Positions 34,882-48,252 of a DNA stretch of 64,000 nucleotides are shown here, in pieces. Position 1 is the first letter of the stretch. Each line of letters opens with the position of its first letter. A program made the translations under genes and the position numbers. A model generated the notes under the pieces. That model saw only the letters and a list, made by a program, of their open reading frames with translations. It made no database searches and was not told the origin of the DNA. This DNA comes from Neoconidiobolus thromboides FSU 785 (lineage: Eukaryota; Entomophthoromycota; Entomophthoromycetes; Entomophthorales; Neoconidiobolaceae). The DNA lies in NCBI GenBank assembly GCA_025603075.1, contig MU626284.1:1-64000 (forward strand), in the 5' to 3' direction.

Positions 34882-35511
34882 ATGCCCATTGCCAGTAGTC
34901 AAAAGAAAAAATCCCTAAAATTATTAGTACTTGGAGAAGAAGCTCACGGAAAGACAACGTTTACTGCTGCATTATCCAAAATATTAGCAGTTAAAAGCGT
35001 GAATAAAGCTACTCCATTAGATGAAATTGAAGATACTGATACCCAAAAGATAAAGACATCCGATGGTGATAAAATTCAAGTGAATTTTTCTAAAGTAGAT
35101 ATCGAAAGTGATAAGCTAAATTTAATGTTATATGATTTCCCTAATCACAATGAATTTATGGATTTTATTCAAAATACTCAAGAAAGTATTGATGGAGTTA
35201 TATTAGTAGTAGATGCAGTGGAATGTTCTGGGGAAAACACAAAAGAACAATTGAAGGCCGTGAGTGCTAAATTAAAAGATACTAAAAACATGATTGTATT
35301 TTTAAACAAAGTTGATTTAACAGAAGATAAAGATCAAATTGATTTAGCCGAATTGACTACTAAAGATATGCTTACTGGACTTAATATTACTCCAGATTCA
35401 ATCCCCTTTTATCGTGGTTCTGCTTCCGCTGTCATTGATTCCAATGATAGAAAATCTTCAAAACCTTTTGTGGATTTTATGAAAGGCGTCAATAAACTTC
35501 CTTCTCATTAA
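34882..35511 (+). CDS. Stand-alone EF-Tu-like GTPase G-domain protein
   Basis: Single exon, 209 aa; only a G domain, without EF-Tu domains II and III. Motifs: P-loop GEEAHGKTT (18-26), followed by FTAALSKILA as in EF-Tu 'LTAAITKVLA'. G3 is DFPNHNEF (85-92), where EF-Tu has DCPGHADY. G4 is NKVDL (142-146) and the G5-like motif is RGSAS (178-182). DGVILVVDAVE also follows EF-Tu. The switch I/G2 threonine region (RGITI in EF-Tu) is replaced by TQKIKTSDG, and the G3 glycine is Asn. So GTP binding may persist while classical hydrolysis and tRNA delivery are unlikely. There is no mitochondrial presequence (starts MPIASSQKKK), so it is probably cytosolic. Family placement is confident; function is unknown. 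Confidence 0.82.
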   Translation: MPIASSQKKKSLKLLVLGEEAHGKTTFTAALSKILAVKSVNKATPLDEIEDTDTQKIKTSDGDKIQVNFSKVDIESDKLNLMLYDFPNHNEFMDFIQNTQESIDGVILVVDAVECSGENTKEQLKAVSAKLKDTKNMIVFLNKVDLTEDKDQIDLAELTTKDMLTGLNITPDSIPFYRGSASAVIDSNDRKSSKPFVDFMKGVNKLPSH

Positions 35512-36715
35512 GTGATATTGAAAGGTATTAATCTACTTTTTTCTTATTAAATTTTGGTATGTATAATATATATTATTAAATAAATAAATATATATTATAA
35601 TTTGGTTTAAATTTCTTTTAATTGATTTGTTTTGATTTTTAAGTAGTTCTGGTTGGATTTTAAATAATGATTTGTAGAATAAATACAAGGTTAGTTGGTC
35701 CTACACTTTCATTCTTTGTTGTAAGACAATACTTTTAAAATATTTAATTTGATAAAATTAAATTTCGATATTGTTCATCTTTATTCTACCACTTAAAATA
35801 AGAGTTTATCCTTTATCATATAACATCTCCATTTTAGCTCATTTCCTTACTTTACTAATTATTGATCTTATTATTTAAGTGCTTCATTGAGTGATACTAT
35901 AAAAAGGTATTTGAATTTTCGTCCAGTTCAATTGTAACAATAATTTGTATTTCTAAGTTTGAATCTATCTCTCATTTGTCACTTTAAATATTCAAAATTT
36001 TAATAATTAATTGGAAGTTCCTGAAGGATGAAGTTTTAAATATCATTATTTATTTTAACTTTAAGATCAAATTAATGAAATTAATATTTAATTGTTTTAA
36101 TAAAACTAATAAATAGAATTTCCAAGTATTACACTCATGTTTTCAATAAATAGATTAATTATTGAACAAAATCAACTTAAGAGAGATAATCATTTATCAG
36201 TAAAATGTTTATAGAAGGTAGAGAGAAAACCCAACTCCATTTTATTGAATCTTCTATAGTCAGATAATTAAAGTGAAATTTATTTTATTACAAATCTTGA
36301 GATAAGTTATTATTGAATTTTAGTATTTCATATAATAATGAAATAATGTATAAGGTTATAATCATTTTTATATTAATCGACAACTCTGTTTGATAAGACG
36401 AACTTTTAAGTAAACACTTGAATTTTTATTAAATAGTTGAATTATTCACATATTCTGAATCAAACATTATCTTCCTTTTTGATATAAAATTGAAGTTAAG
36501 ATTTTATTTAAAATAAAAAGTTTAAGAACATATAGTAAAAATAAACAAAGAAAAGAATAATTAAAGTTTGTATTCTATTATAAAATAAAACAATAATTTC
36601 AATCAATAGATTTATTATTATATTAATTTTAACAATAAATAACCAAAGTGCAAATGGAACTATATATATATATTAAAATTTTTGTCTCTCAATTAATTAA
36701 TAATTTCTTCTTTTA
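35512..36715. other. Gene-free region
   Basis: About 1.2 kb between the convergent EF-Tu-like gene and the CLC gene; AT-rich, nothing recognised. Confidence 0.55.
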
Positions 36716-37322
36716 TTAAGATGAATTAGACTCCAACATTAATTTAAAATTTAACACATCTTTTTTAGTTACTAATCCTACTAAATTACCATTTAACTCA
36801 ACTAATAATAAATGAGGCCTAAAAATAAAGATAAAAAAATATCATATAATCAAATAATTAGTTATTACCCCACTTTACGAAAAAAAGTACGAATAATTTC
36901 TAAAGATAATTTAGGATGAACTAAAAATGGATTCTAAATAAAATTTTAATATTAAGTATTAATATTAATATTAATAGAATGCTTACTGGATCCACTAAAG
37001 GCCCAAAATCTAATGAAGTCGAATTAGCTATGGAAGGAATATTTGGTTCTTCAAAATCAATTGACTGTGTAATAGATGGACTAAAAAAACAATGGGCATT
37101 TGGATTATATTGATTTAATTGTTTGTTTTGATCTAAGATAATAGTAACAAAATAATAAAATAATTAATATGAATAAAAACTAATATTATTAAATTTACCT
37201 AATACTTTTAGTATATCATTTCTTGCAATTAAACCTTCAATACGATAATCTCTTATACCATAAACAATAGGGTAATATGTAAATTCTTCATTTTTTATTA
37301 AATTTTCTATAATAAAATTAAT

Positions 37323-37355
<33 letters not shown>

Positions 37356-40317
37356 GTTTACCTAATTGATATAATTTCCAACCATTTTTTGGTATAGCTT
37401 TTAAATTTTTACACATAACTTGAGCCACTGGGATATTACCTAAATGTGCATCTTCTTCTTCTAAAAATGGGAAATGATTTAATTGGATAGCATGATCTGC
37501 AATACCACCATGATTAAATGCATCACCCACCGCTTTAGTTACAAATACTGTAATCATAGTTGGTAATATAAATTCAGATGCTCCTGTTAATTCAAACATG
37601 ATTACAACAACGGTAACTAATTTAAGCAATACGATTACTATTTTATTTTGATTATTGTTTTAATCTTTTTTGAATTTTACCTGTCATTTTAGTTACACCA
37701 CTAATATTTATTTAATTAGTTATCATCAATTATTAAACAAATAGTCATATTGTATTATTATTATTATTATTACCATAAAGCTGCTGCTGCTCCAAGAAAA
37801 GCATAAGTACCTGGATTAATACATTTCTATAATATTCAACAATAAAATAAAATAATAATAACTAATAATTAATCATTACTGAAGACCCAGAAGTACAAGA
37901 AGAAAACAACCACCAATTTGGGAAAGTACTAAATAAATATTGAATCCTATTTCATATTAATAATAAACAAACAATAACTTACATTGATAAATATTTAACA
38001 AAAACTCCCACTGCTCTACCAAAGCAGGCTCCAATAGCCATAGAGGGTATAAATATACCCGTTGGTACCTTAATTTATTATTAAAAAATTGAATTAATTA
38101 ATTAAAAAATAGTGAAAACAATTATTTACTTCACAACCATAAGTAATAGCTACTAATAAAGTACGTATTAAACATGCAGCTAATAAGGTCAATATTATTG
38201 ATATATCGGAATTGGCACTAAAGGTTTAATGAAAATTAATGATATATATATTTTCATATATATAATACTTAGTTTACCTACACAATGCAGGAAACCTTAA
38301 TTCTTGACATTCTTTAAATAAAATGGACATAGATTCGGACATATCAATTCTAAATAAATAATAAATAATAAATAATATTAATTTAATATTTTTAATATTT
38401 TTACCTTAAAAATATATTTGGATAACAAATACAAGTAGTCAAAAAAGATAAAACTACTACTTCTGATATTTTATAATTTTTCAAATATTTCTTCCTGAAC
38501 TTCATTACAAATGAATTTAATTTAATCACTAAAGTTCCATAAATGCCCTAAAATATAGAAAATAAATAAATAAGAATAAAAACAATAATATAATAATATA
38601 ATAATATAATAACTATTTCTATTATTTCTATTCTATTTAAAATTTAAAACTTACCCCAAACAAACCAATGAAACTAAAAAATAATATTTCAAACCCATTC
38701 CAAGCCTTATCGTTAGCCACTTGAAATAACACAATTTTACCTGAGCGAAAAGGATTAAATGCATGTAATATAACCGTAGCTACTAAAGCAGAAAAAAAAC
38801 TACGCCATAATGTTTTCATTGGGAAATGAGTACTTAGTTCCTATTATCAATTTGTTAACTGATTTAATAAATTTGATAAATAGATAATATATATATCAAA
38901 AATTACCTCTAATGAATATAAAACACCTCCAATTGGTGATCCAAAAGCTACTGCTACTCCCGCTGCTGAAGAGGCCGATAATATTTCTCGATTTTTGGCT
39001 AAAATAATCATATAAATATACTATTATTATTTATATTATATTACCATGATTATTTTTAAATTTAGCAAAGCATTTTGATATCATATCACCAATACAACAA
39101 GCCAAATGAACGGAGGGACCTTCTTTACCTAAGGATAAGCCAGAACTTACAGCTAATATCTAAAAATGCATTAAAATTAATATTTTATTTTAACAAAATA
39201 AGAATATTTAATAATGAATTTACCAAAGATATTAATTTAATTAATAAAGTGGATTTTCCTAAGAAATTGGGTAATATAAAACCACCTAATAATAATAATA
39301 ATAATAATAATAGAAGATTAATAAGTTTAAATTGAATATAGATTGATGATTAATGATTTACCCAATATACTTTTAATCTGAGGAATACCCGAACCGGAAG
39401 CAGTAGGAGCTAACGATTTAACTAGATATGTAGCTAAAAAAGCTAAAGTAGTCTATAGTTGAAATTGATTTTTAATATACTTTAATGTAATTTCGATTTT
39501 TTTTTATGATAGTGATATTAAAAAAAGACAGCTAACTTACACTAATACATAAATAAAATAACCAATTGACTAATACACCCAAACTAGTAATTTCTGCTCC
39601 ATGATAACCCCATTGTTGCCAATCAGAACAGTTTCCATCTAATATATATCATTAATAATTAATTTAAATAAGAAATAATAGAATAATATATATAATACTA
39701 CTATTATTAATATTTATTATTAATTAATTAAACTAAAATACCATTATCTTCATTTTTCCAACAACAAAATTTGCGATTAAAATACCAATGAGATTGACAA
39801 TAACCTAATTTTAAGTCAACTAGCCAACCAGCAGAAACATCAATAAAGGCAGCACAGGAACCTATTGCAACACCTAGTTTTTAAAACAAACTATCAATAT
39901 ATATTGAGATTGATAATTAAATCTTTTGATTGTTCTTAATTACATCTTGTATATTATATTCATTATTTTTTTGAATGTTTGAAATTTAGTGTTTAGCTTT
40001 AATTCTACAATAACTTACCTACTAATAATACCACAATCCAAGATTGAGCTGCTTCATAAAAATAAACTATTTGAGAACTTAAATGACCATTTTGAAAATA
40101 ATTTTGGAGTTGCTTTCGACGTTGTCGGGATAAGTTTAAATCATAAACCCAATCTAATTTTAGTATGGAATGGTTTGAACATTAATTGATAATAGATAAG
40201 CGGAATCCATTTTTTACCTACTGTTTTAAATTGTTCAAAATTTGGGCTTTGTTGATCGGAAGAGATGGTATTGATAGTAACCATTTTTTCATACAATGTT
40301 TGAAAATAACTAGACAT
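36716..40317 (-). CDS. CLC-type chloride/proton exchanger (Gef1-like)
   Basis: Intracellular CLC transporter, many exons with 45-90 nt introns. Start [12 protein letters not shown] at 40317; exon 2 gives [20 protein letters not shown]. The signature motifs are all readable: GSGIPQIK (~39390), GKEGPSVH with the gating Glu (~39125), [20 protein letters not shown] (~38930), [20 protein letters not shown] (~38040), and [13 protein letters not shown] with [15 protein letters not shown] (~37480). [13 protein letters not shown] carries a Glu at the place of the proton glutamate of exchangers, pointing to H+/Cl- exchange rather than a channel (inference). Two CBS segments end the protein ([20 protein letters not shown] to SNSS). 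Exon joins were not all resolved. Confidence 0.9.
37321..37353. repeat. Trinucleotide repeat (AAT)n in or next to a CLC intron
   Basis: About ten AAT units at the donor end of the intron after ..GWKLYQLG. A second, shorter run lies in another CLC intron near 39290. Confidence 0.9.
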
Positions 40318-40622
40318 AATGGAATATTAATTGAGTTTCTTATTATTCTTAATTGGGTTTTCGTTTTACTTACTTTACAATTTGATTCATAATTTGGATC
40401 TTAATTCTTTATAAATAACATCAAAAAAATCAGAACATTAATTTAAAAATTTTAATATATTAAATTTCAATTATGACTACATCAAATTAAAAAATGGAGC
40501 CAATAAACAATGAAAATAAACAATGAAAATAAGTAATAAAAATAAATTCTAAAAATCTATAAAAAAAACTAAATTTTAATAGCTTAAAAGACATCTAATA
40601 AATTCTCCGATTAAATTTAATT

Positions 40623-41819
40623 TTAACCTTGGATAGGGTTGGTAACATTCTCTGGGCTATTTTCTCCATTATTTTCTCCATTATTCTCTCCATTATTTTC
40701 AATATTCCTTATTTGTTCAAGTTTACTTTTTTTAATATCTTGACCCAACACACTACTTTCATCTCCGATATCCTTCTCCTCCAAATTCTCCTCCGCATCC
40801 ATCTCTCCATTTTGTAATTGATTTAACAATTCATGAGAAATAACTCGATCTCTAGGAATATTTGGTGGTAAATTAAAATCTTCCCCACGAATATATCTTC
40901 TTAACCATTTCATTTTACCTCCTGAAGCCGCATTTTCATTCACTTTAAATCCAAAGATACGTTCTTGATAAATAAATTGAATACCATCTTCTGGTTCTCT
41001 ACAATGAATAACATCAGGGTAAGTCAACATAAATAGATGAGGAAAAGTGGTACCAAAAAAAGCCCCTAAATAAATAGAAATTAATGAAATTAATTCGATA
41101 TTAATTGAATTCAATATATATATATATACATATATATGATTAAAAACCTATTACTTACCATCTACTGAACTATACCTTGAAGAAGGAGGATTATATAAAT
41201 CCAAACAAGAAGGACAAAATAATTTGACGGTACTAACATTCATCACATCCGAAATACCCACTGGTAATACATGTGCGCCATAACATAAATCTCTTGGACA
41301 AACACCGAAGGCTCCATTGGCGTATTTGTTATGCTAAATAATAATAATAAATTAGAAATAGTTCTATTAAAAAAAATTGTAATAGATTAACAAAATACTT
41401 ACCATGGTATATAATCCATGTTTAGTAATAATATATCTTGCATGTATTAAACCATATAATTTTTCGGCATTTTCTTCTAATAAAGCTTCATCGGTATCCG
41501 ATTCCATTTCCTCTATTTTTTTAAAAAGATCCTTTAATTTTTTTTCAAAAAAGAATCTCCTTTTAAATTTACCTTGTTCAATATCTAAAATAGTATCAAT
41601 ACATCTATCATAATCTTTTACCAAGGAAGGTAATCCAGTTAAATTAAAATCATCTTCAATATATTCTTCAGGTACTTCACAATAAAACTCATTTCCACTC
41701 ATAGAACAATACCAATGGACCCAACTAACTGTTTCTTCTTCTAAAGATTCATAACTTCCCATACTATCTCCTTCTGCTGATTGGATTCCAGATGTACGTA
41801 TAGGTCGTTGTGCTTGCAT
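40623..41819 (-). CDS. CKB1: Casein kinase 2 regulatory (beta) subunit
   Basis: Three exons: the first starts at 41819 and ends near 41404, the middle covers about 41161-41336, and the last ends at 40623. It has SWVHWYCSMSGNEFYCEVPE, then YIEDDFNLTGL, the acidic loop, and HARYIITKHGLYTM. The zinc finger has CPRDLCYGA and LFCPSCLDLY (four Cys), and FFGTTFPHLFMLTYPDV follows. All match CK2 beta from the N-terminus on. The C-terminal tail is long and acidic and includes four NNGE-type repeats. It holds the tetrameric CK2 holoenzyme together. The CLC gene lies just downstream on the same strand. Which yeast paralogue (CKB1 or CKB2) it corresponds to is not decided. Confidence 0.93.
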
Positions 41820-42147
41820 TTTCGAATCCTTCCTACCTGATAGTCAATTGTATAACAAATATTAGCTTGAGAATTGAATACTTTAGGTCCAATAAATCCT
41901 TAAATTTCAAGTGCAAGGTTATGATTGGATAAACTTAGATATCAACTATTTTTGGTGGAGCTAAAAATTAAGTTATTTTTTTGATTGGCAATTTTTCTAA
42001 AAAATAATGAATTAGTGCTAAAAAAAACTCAAGTTAGAAAAGAACCAATGAATCAAAGGAAAGGATTATTTCAAATAATGATAAAGTTAATGCTAACTTT
42101 TCTTATATATAATATCTTTCTACATATTCTAATAAAAAAAGAAAAAA

Positions 42148-42768
42148 ATGGATAAATTAATTAAAGAGCAATCTTTGTTTACGACTTCAGCCTCATTAAG
42201 TGAAAGTGTTGATAGTAAAATTACAATTCATTAAACTAATTCATTATTCTAAATTTTTCTAAATTTTATAGAACGAGTCTTAGTAATATTACGAGATGGA
42301 CGTAAGTTGATAGGTTATCTTAGAACATATGATCAATATGGTAACTTTTGTTATTAAATTTAATTAATAATTAATAAATAAAGAAAAATTTATTTTAATT
42401 GATAGCCAACTTGGTACTACAAAATACAGTTGAAAGAGTTTATGCTGGTGAAGGATATGGAGATGTTGAGTTGGGGATCTATGTTGTTCGTGGTGAAAAT
42501 GTAGTGTTAATGGGTGAAATTGTAGGTTCTTATAAATTTTAGAAAACATCAAAGAAATATGAAAAAGAAACAAAGATATTAATGGATTTTTTAAATCTAG
42601 GATGGTGAAATTGAAGATTCTTTAGAATTATATGAGTTACCAGTGGAACAAGTTAGGGAGATGGAAATTGAAGAAAAAGAAAATTTACGTAAACTTGAAA
42701 AGAAAAGGAAAGAAGTATTATTTCAACAAGGTTTTTCTGTGGATTTTGTGGATACCGATTTTTATTAA
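42148..42768 (+). CDS. LSM1: U6 snRNA-associated Sm-like protein LSm1
   Basis: Cytoplasmic Lsm1-7 ring subunit for mRNA decapping and 5'-3' decay. Four exons separated by 45-70 nt introns: MDKLIKEQSLFTTSASLSES, then the Sm1 motif KRVLVILRDGRKLIGYLRTY, then ANLVLQNTVERVYAG, and Sm2 IYVVRGENVVLMGEI. The C-terminal extension typical of LSm1 reads PVEQVREMEIEEKENLRKLE and ends FVDTDFY. It is divergent from CK2 beta, with about 330 bp between the starts. Confidence 0.92.
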
Positions 42769-42925
42769 ATATAATTTAAGTGTTTTTTATAATTGTTTTT
42801 TATTATCTTTTTTTGTACTTTTTTTAAGATAACCAATGATATAGCTTACGTGGCTTTTTTTAGTCAATTTTTTCGAGATTAGTTTGTGTTAAAATTGTTT
42901 TTTACTTAAAATTCAATATTAAAAA

Positions 42926-44924
42926 ATGGAAAGAAGTTATGAAGTAAAATTTAATAAGAAATAATGAAAATTCAACTCTAAATACTTATAAACTATATTT
43001 AGACCGCTGTTAATGATTTAAATAATTTACAAAGTAATGCTAGTATTATAAAAGAAATCAATGAAAATCGAGGGAATTTATTTAAAAATTCCATACCTGA
43101 AATGCATGAATATTTAGATTTAATAGGTTATAAGGTAAGTTATTTTTATTATAAAAAAGGACTGTATAAAAGTTGAATTGGTAATTTTGTTATTAAATAG
43201 GCAGAAGAATTAGATCAATTAAATATAATTCATATAACTGGAACAAAAGGAAAGGGTTCGACTGCTGCTTTTTGTCAAAACATTTTGAAAAATTGCAACT
43301 TAAAGACAGGTAAATAAAAGATCATTTATTCACTATAATAGCAGTAAATAATTTTCTTAATAGGTTTATTTACTTCCCCTCATATGATAGAAGTTCGAGA
43401 AAGAATTAGAATTAATGGCATTCCATTAGATAGAAAAAAATTTTGTACTTATTTTTATTATTGTTATGATCGACTGATTGGTAAAAAAGTAATATTTGAA
43501 ATAATTTTTTTATTAATAATATTATTAAATTAAATAATTAAATGATTTTTTATATTGTATAGAAATCCAAAATCAACCCTTATTTACCCGGTCCTTCTTA
43601 TTTTCGATTTTTAACTTTATTAGCTTTCCATGCTTTTATTCAAGAAAAAGTAAGTATTATAATAAAGCATCATGAAAAATATTAAATTTAACTTTTCCTT
43701 CTTCTTTTAGGTTCAAGCCACCATATTAGAGGTTGGAATAGGTGGAGAATATGATAGTACCAATATAATATTACACCCTAAAGTAACTGGTATCTCCCAT
43801 CTTGGTTTAGATCATACCAATTTATTAGGTAATACTATTCAAGAAATTGCTTGGCATAAAGCAGGAATTATGAAAGTAAGTTTTTGATCTAGATAATTAT
43901 TGATTATAGAAAAGAGATTGAATGTTTTATTTATTTTATTAATTTTAGACTGGAAGTCCAGCTTTTACAGTGAAACAATTGAGTAAAGAAGCTAGTAAAG
44001 TTTTGGTAGATAGAGCAAATGAAAAAAAAGTAAAATTGATAATTAATAATCAATAATCAATAATTTTATTATTAATACCTTAATTTACTAGGTTAGTTTA
44101 GAAATAGTTAAACCATTAACAGAATATAGCAATTTTAATAAATTAAATTTGGGTAATGATAAAATGGTTGATTTATAAATCTATATTAATAGTTTTCTTA
44201 GCTCTTTCTGGTTCACATCAATTAGAAAATGCTTCATTAGCTTATGAACTCTGTCAAAGCTTTTTAAATAAAAACAAAACAAATGAAATACCCGAATCAG
44301 TCATCACCTCACTCAACAATACTACTTGGCCAGGACGTAGCCAACGCTACATTGACACTTATGGAATTGAATGGTACCTGGATGGTGCACATACCACAGA
44401 TAGTATTGAATTAAGTATTAAATGGTATTTGGAAAACTATGATCCAGAGTTACCAACTTATATTTTATTCAATGGAGCTAAGGATCGAGATGCTAAATTG
44501 TTATTTAATATAATTTTACGGGAAGTGAAAAAAAAGAATGTAAATGTATCAAACTTAATACTTTGTCCTAATATTGTGGGTAGTGTACAGATGTTGGACA
44601 GTGTCAATCATACATTGGAAAATAATGAAAAATTAGAAATTCAAAATCAATTGAAGCAAATCTGGGAAGATGAGTATAAAGATAAAAAAGTAAGTTTAAA
44701 TTTATATCAAATTATATAGTATAAATAATAAATGATAAATTTTATTTTAGTCATCAATAGCTTTAGTATTTCCAACTATACAAATAGCATGTGATACAAT
44801 TCAACAAAAGATAAATAAGACATCTCAAAACAAAACCAATGGTTTAAAAGCTCAAGTTTTAGTTACAGGTTCTTTACATCTGGTTGGTGGGGTTATGTCT
44901 GTATTAAAACATCCCGTGGTTTAA
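42926..44924 (+). CDS. Folylpolyglutamate synthase (Mur ligase family)
   Basis: Adds glutamates to folate so that it is retained and used in one-carbon metabolism. Starts MERSYE| with a short first exon and has about nine exons. Motifs: HEYLDLIGYK, P-loop HITGTKGKGSTAAFCQNIL (~43240), GLFTSPHMIEVRERIRING, YFRFLTLLAFHAF, LEVGIGGEYDSTNII and ISHLGLDHTNLLG. The C-terminal domain has WPGRSQRY and WYLDGAHTTDSI (~44370), and the end is VTGSLHLVGGVMSVLKHPVV. The set is complete for eukaryotic FPGS (Met7 type). No clear mitochondrial presequence is seen at this start. Confidence 0.92.
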
Positions 44925-46264
44925 TAAATAGTTACTAGAGAATAACAAGTATGCTTATTTTTATAGAAATTTATCTAGTGATTGTTGTTATATTATAACT
45001 GCTTTTTTATTGTATTTGTTTGTTATTTTCTACATATCTAGAATAGTAAATTACAGTAAACATTCCAACAAAAAAAATACAGGTATACACATTTTAACAT
45101 TTAGTATTAATTCTTAATTCTTTTTTATTTTGATTGTTTACTTACTACAATCCTACTATTAATTATATATGTTAATATTGTATTTTTTTAAAATATTACT
45201 ACTATTTTATTTTATTTTACTTTATCTTAACAATAAACTTGTCAATTTCGGTTTCATATCAAGTATTAAATTTTAACTTACCCCACTTTCTCCAAGAGCT
45301 AATTATTTTTTTAGAGTTAGTTTTATAAATTTTAATTGATTATTATCATTAATATTAACTTTCATCTCTTATTTTACTAATATATTAAGAATTATTATAT
45401 TAATTCATTATTTATAGTTTAAATTAATAATAATTTAAAAAAGTCTGATTTAACATATTGAATAAAATAATGAATTCAATCTAGTGAATATAAGGAAATG
45501 GATCATCTTTTAAACTAACTAGTATTTTCTATTTGTTTTTATTTTCTATTTTTCATCCCTTATTTAATTCTCTAAAGAAAAATGATGAACAAAACTTCTA
45601 CCAATAAATCTAAAATAATAAACAGGTAACTTTTTATTGAAGCATTAAAAACGTAAAAAATTTGGGGATACAATTGATTTATTGGACCCAACTGAACTAT
45701 GCATACGAAATTGTTATGGAGAACAAAAAATAAATAAACAAAAGCTTTTAGTAAAAATATAAAACAGAATAAATTTTATTGGTGGATTGATTTGTAATGA
45801 TTAAGATATGAACTCGTTCATTGGCTTATCCTAAAAAAATGACAAAAGTAGGCAAATTGCAGATTGAGTAATGACGCTTTAGGGGAGGTAAAATGAGCTT
45901 AAAATAGTAATTTAGAATCTAATGATTCAACTGTAACATAAGTTTTAAAGCTTTTATTAGCTATTTTGTTGGGGATTACTCCTTAAATTTTAATCATCTA
46001 TATTTAATATAAAAAAATAGTATTTAAGCTAACAAAAGAACATTTTTATTTGTAATTTTTTTACTTAATTATCTTCTCAAATTGATATTATTTATAAACT
46101 TCGATTTTATAAAATTTTAACAATTTTAATAGAAACTCACTTTTTATTTATCTTTTTATATTAGATCCTTAGAAGTTCATTCCTTTTTCTAGATCTTATT
46201 TATTATATCCAATTAATACTTTATATTACCTTTTACAGAAAATTATTATTTATTACTAGTGACA
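44925..46264. other. Gene-free region
   Basis: About 1.3 kb of AT-rich DNA between two plus-strand genes; nothing recognised. Confidence 0.55.
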
Positions 46265-47848
46265 ATGGCTACCTTACTTAATCCCCATTCTAAACCATTT
46301 ACTCCAACAGTAAGTTTTTATCGTTTTGTTTCTAAATCTAAAGTTTACTTATCTTTTTCTTTATAGACTTCAGCTACTATTCCATCAGAGCCAAAAGACG
46401 AAATTAAAGCAGGGTTTGATAGCTCATGGATAAAATCAGCTTCATCATCACGTCGTTCCTCATTAGCTGCGCCTCCAGGTATTTCCTTACCAGTACAAAA
46501 TAGTAATCCAAAAATGATGCCTAAGCTTACTCGTGCTGCTAGTGTTTCATTTTTACCTCAGCTGTCTGATGATTCTTTCAATTTAAATCATTTAACCCAA
46601 TTAGCTGAAGCTACAAGTAGGATCCAAAATGGCAAATCAATTCAACCAAAAATGAATTCAGATTTTTGGAATCAAGAAGATAAAAGTAATGCTGCTTCCT
46701 GGAATGGATTAAATGACAACTCAATGAAATCTCAATTTGATTATAATTCATATCAAAAGTTCGCATTTCAAACTCGTCGTATGTCATTAAATCCAGCTAG
46801 TGATTTATTACCTAATCGTACAATGGGTTATACTAATCCTTTACATGGGTTAAGATCAAATGGCTATAATAACTATGATATGGATCCCTCCTTATCAATT
46901 CCTTTTGGTAATTCTAACTATTTAAGTTATTCGAGAAGTGATTCACTAAGTTCATCTTCATTAGCTACTCAATCTTTAGGTTCAACCGATTCAATTACTA
47001 GTCAAGCTAGTAGTCGAGTATCTAGACGTTTTTCATTAGCACCTCAATTTGGTATCGATTTAGATTTTGAAGATCAACTTAGTCAGCAATTAGATAATTT
47101 ATGGATTGAAAACTCAGCCCCATTATCTGGTCGTCGTCATTCAGTAGCTGCTTCTGCTTTTCCAATACGTCATCAATCTCCACCTACTCCATCTGAACAT
47201 AATGATCCGATTTCAAAAACATATGCTTTACCTAAAGAAAATATGCCAGAATATACGGAAACATATAAGATAGATAATATGAATAGTAATATGAATTCGA
47301 AAGAAGGAGAAAATTATTTTGTAGTTGAATTTAAACATGATCGTATGGATGCTTACTATATGCCATTAGATTCTATGACTACATATAAAGTAGGAGACTT
47401 AGTCATAGTTGAAGCAGATCGTGGTCAAGATTTAGGAAAAATTGTTAAAGATCGGGTAAATATGATGCAACTTCAACAAATTCAAGCGGAACATCGTATG
47501 AAAATGGCGGATACACCAAGGCAGTTTGAACCCAAAAGAATTTTAAGACATGCCCATCCAGCTGAAGTTAGTCAATTAGTTACTAAAGCCCAAGATGAAG
47601 CTAAAGCTTTACAAATGTGTCATGTTAAATTAAGACATCATAATTTGCCTATGGAAATTGTTGATGCTGAGTATCAATGGTAAATATATATATAATATAG
47701 TTATAATAGATATTAATGTTATAATAGGGATCGTCGTAAGTTGACTTTCTTTTATCGAGCTGAAGAAAGAATTGATTTCCGTGAATTAGTACGTGAATTA
47801 TTTAAAGTATACAAAACAAGGATTTGGATGCGTGCCCTTCTAGCTTAA
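46265..47848 (+). CDS. PSP1 C-terminal domain protein
   Basis: Three exons: a short one starting [15 protein letters not shown] at 46265, the main one to 47683, and the last one to 47848. The first ~270 residues are Ser/Asn-rich and disordered ([23 protein letters not shown] look like kinase sites of the R-R-x-S type). The PSP1 domain follows: [53 protein letters not shown], and [20 protein letters not shown] continuing to [20 protein letters not shown]. This domain is shared with bacterial RicT/YaaT; yeast Psp1 suppresses DNA polymerase alpha defects and is found in granules. Exact function here is unknown. Confidence 0.9.
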
Positions 47849-47971
47849 TATATAAAATATCGATGTAGGAAAAAACAAAAGAGCTGTATTAAAATATTAT
47901 AATTTTTTTTATAAAGAAGCATGAAATTTATTATTATTAAATAAAATTATTTGTAAGTCAATATTATTAAT

Positions 47972-48073
47972 ATATGAGGGTGTTTTTTGGTTTCATTACT
48001 TTTTTCATTTTTTAAGCACTATTTGAGTGAAAAGGTTGCTAGTAAAATTCTTAAACAAAAAAATACATCCCCT
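47972..48073 (-). mobile_element. MITE copy 18
   Basis: TA|TGAGGGTGT at the left, ACATCCCC|TA at the right. It lies about 180 bp upstream of the 48253 start codon, in the likely promoter or 5' UTR of that gene. Confidence 0.85.
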
Positions 48074-48252
48074 AATGTTTGTATGCCTTTAATCTTTTTG
48101 TTTTGTTTAAATTTTTTTGTAAAAATAAAAATAAAGTTTTTAAATCTTTGTAGCTTTTTTAAAATAAATTTTGTCAAGCCTATTTTTTCACAAAACTCAA
48201 ATCATCATTCAGAATCAAGTATTTTTTTGCCAAAACTATCAAAATCTAAAAA

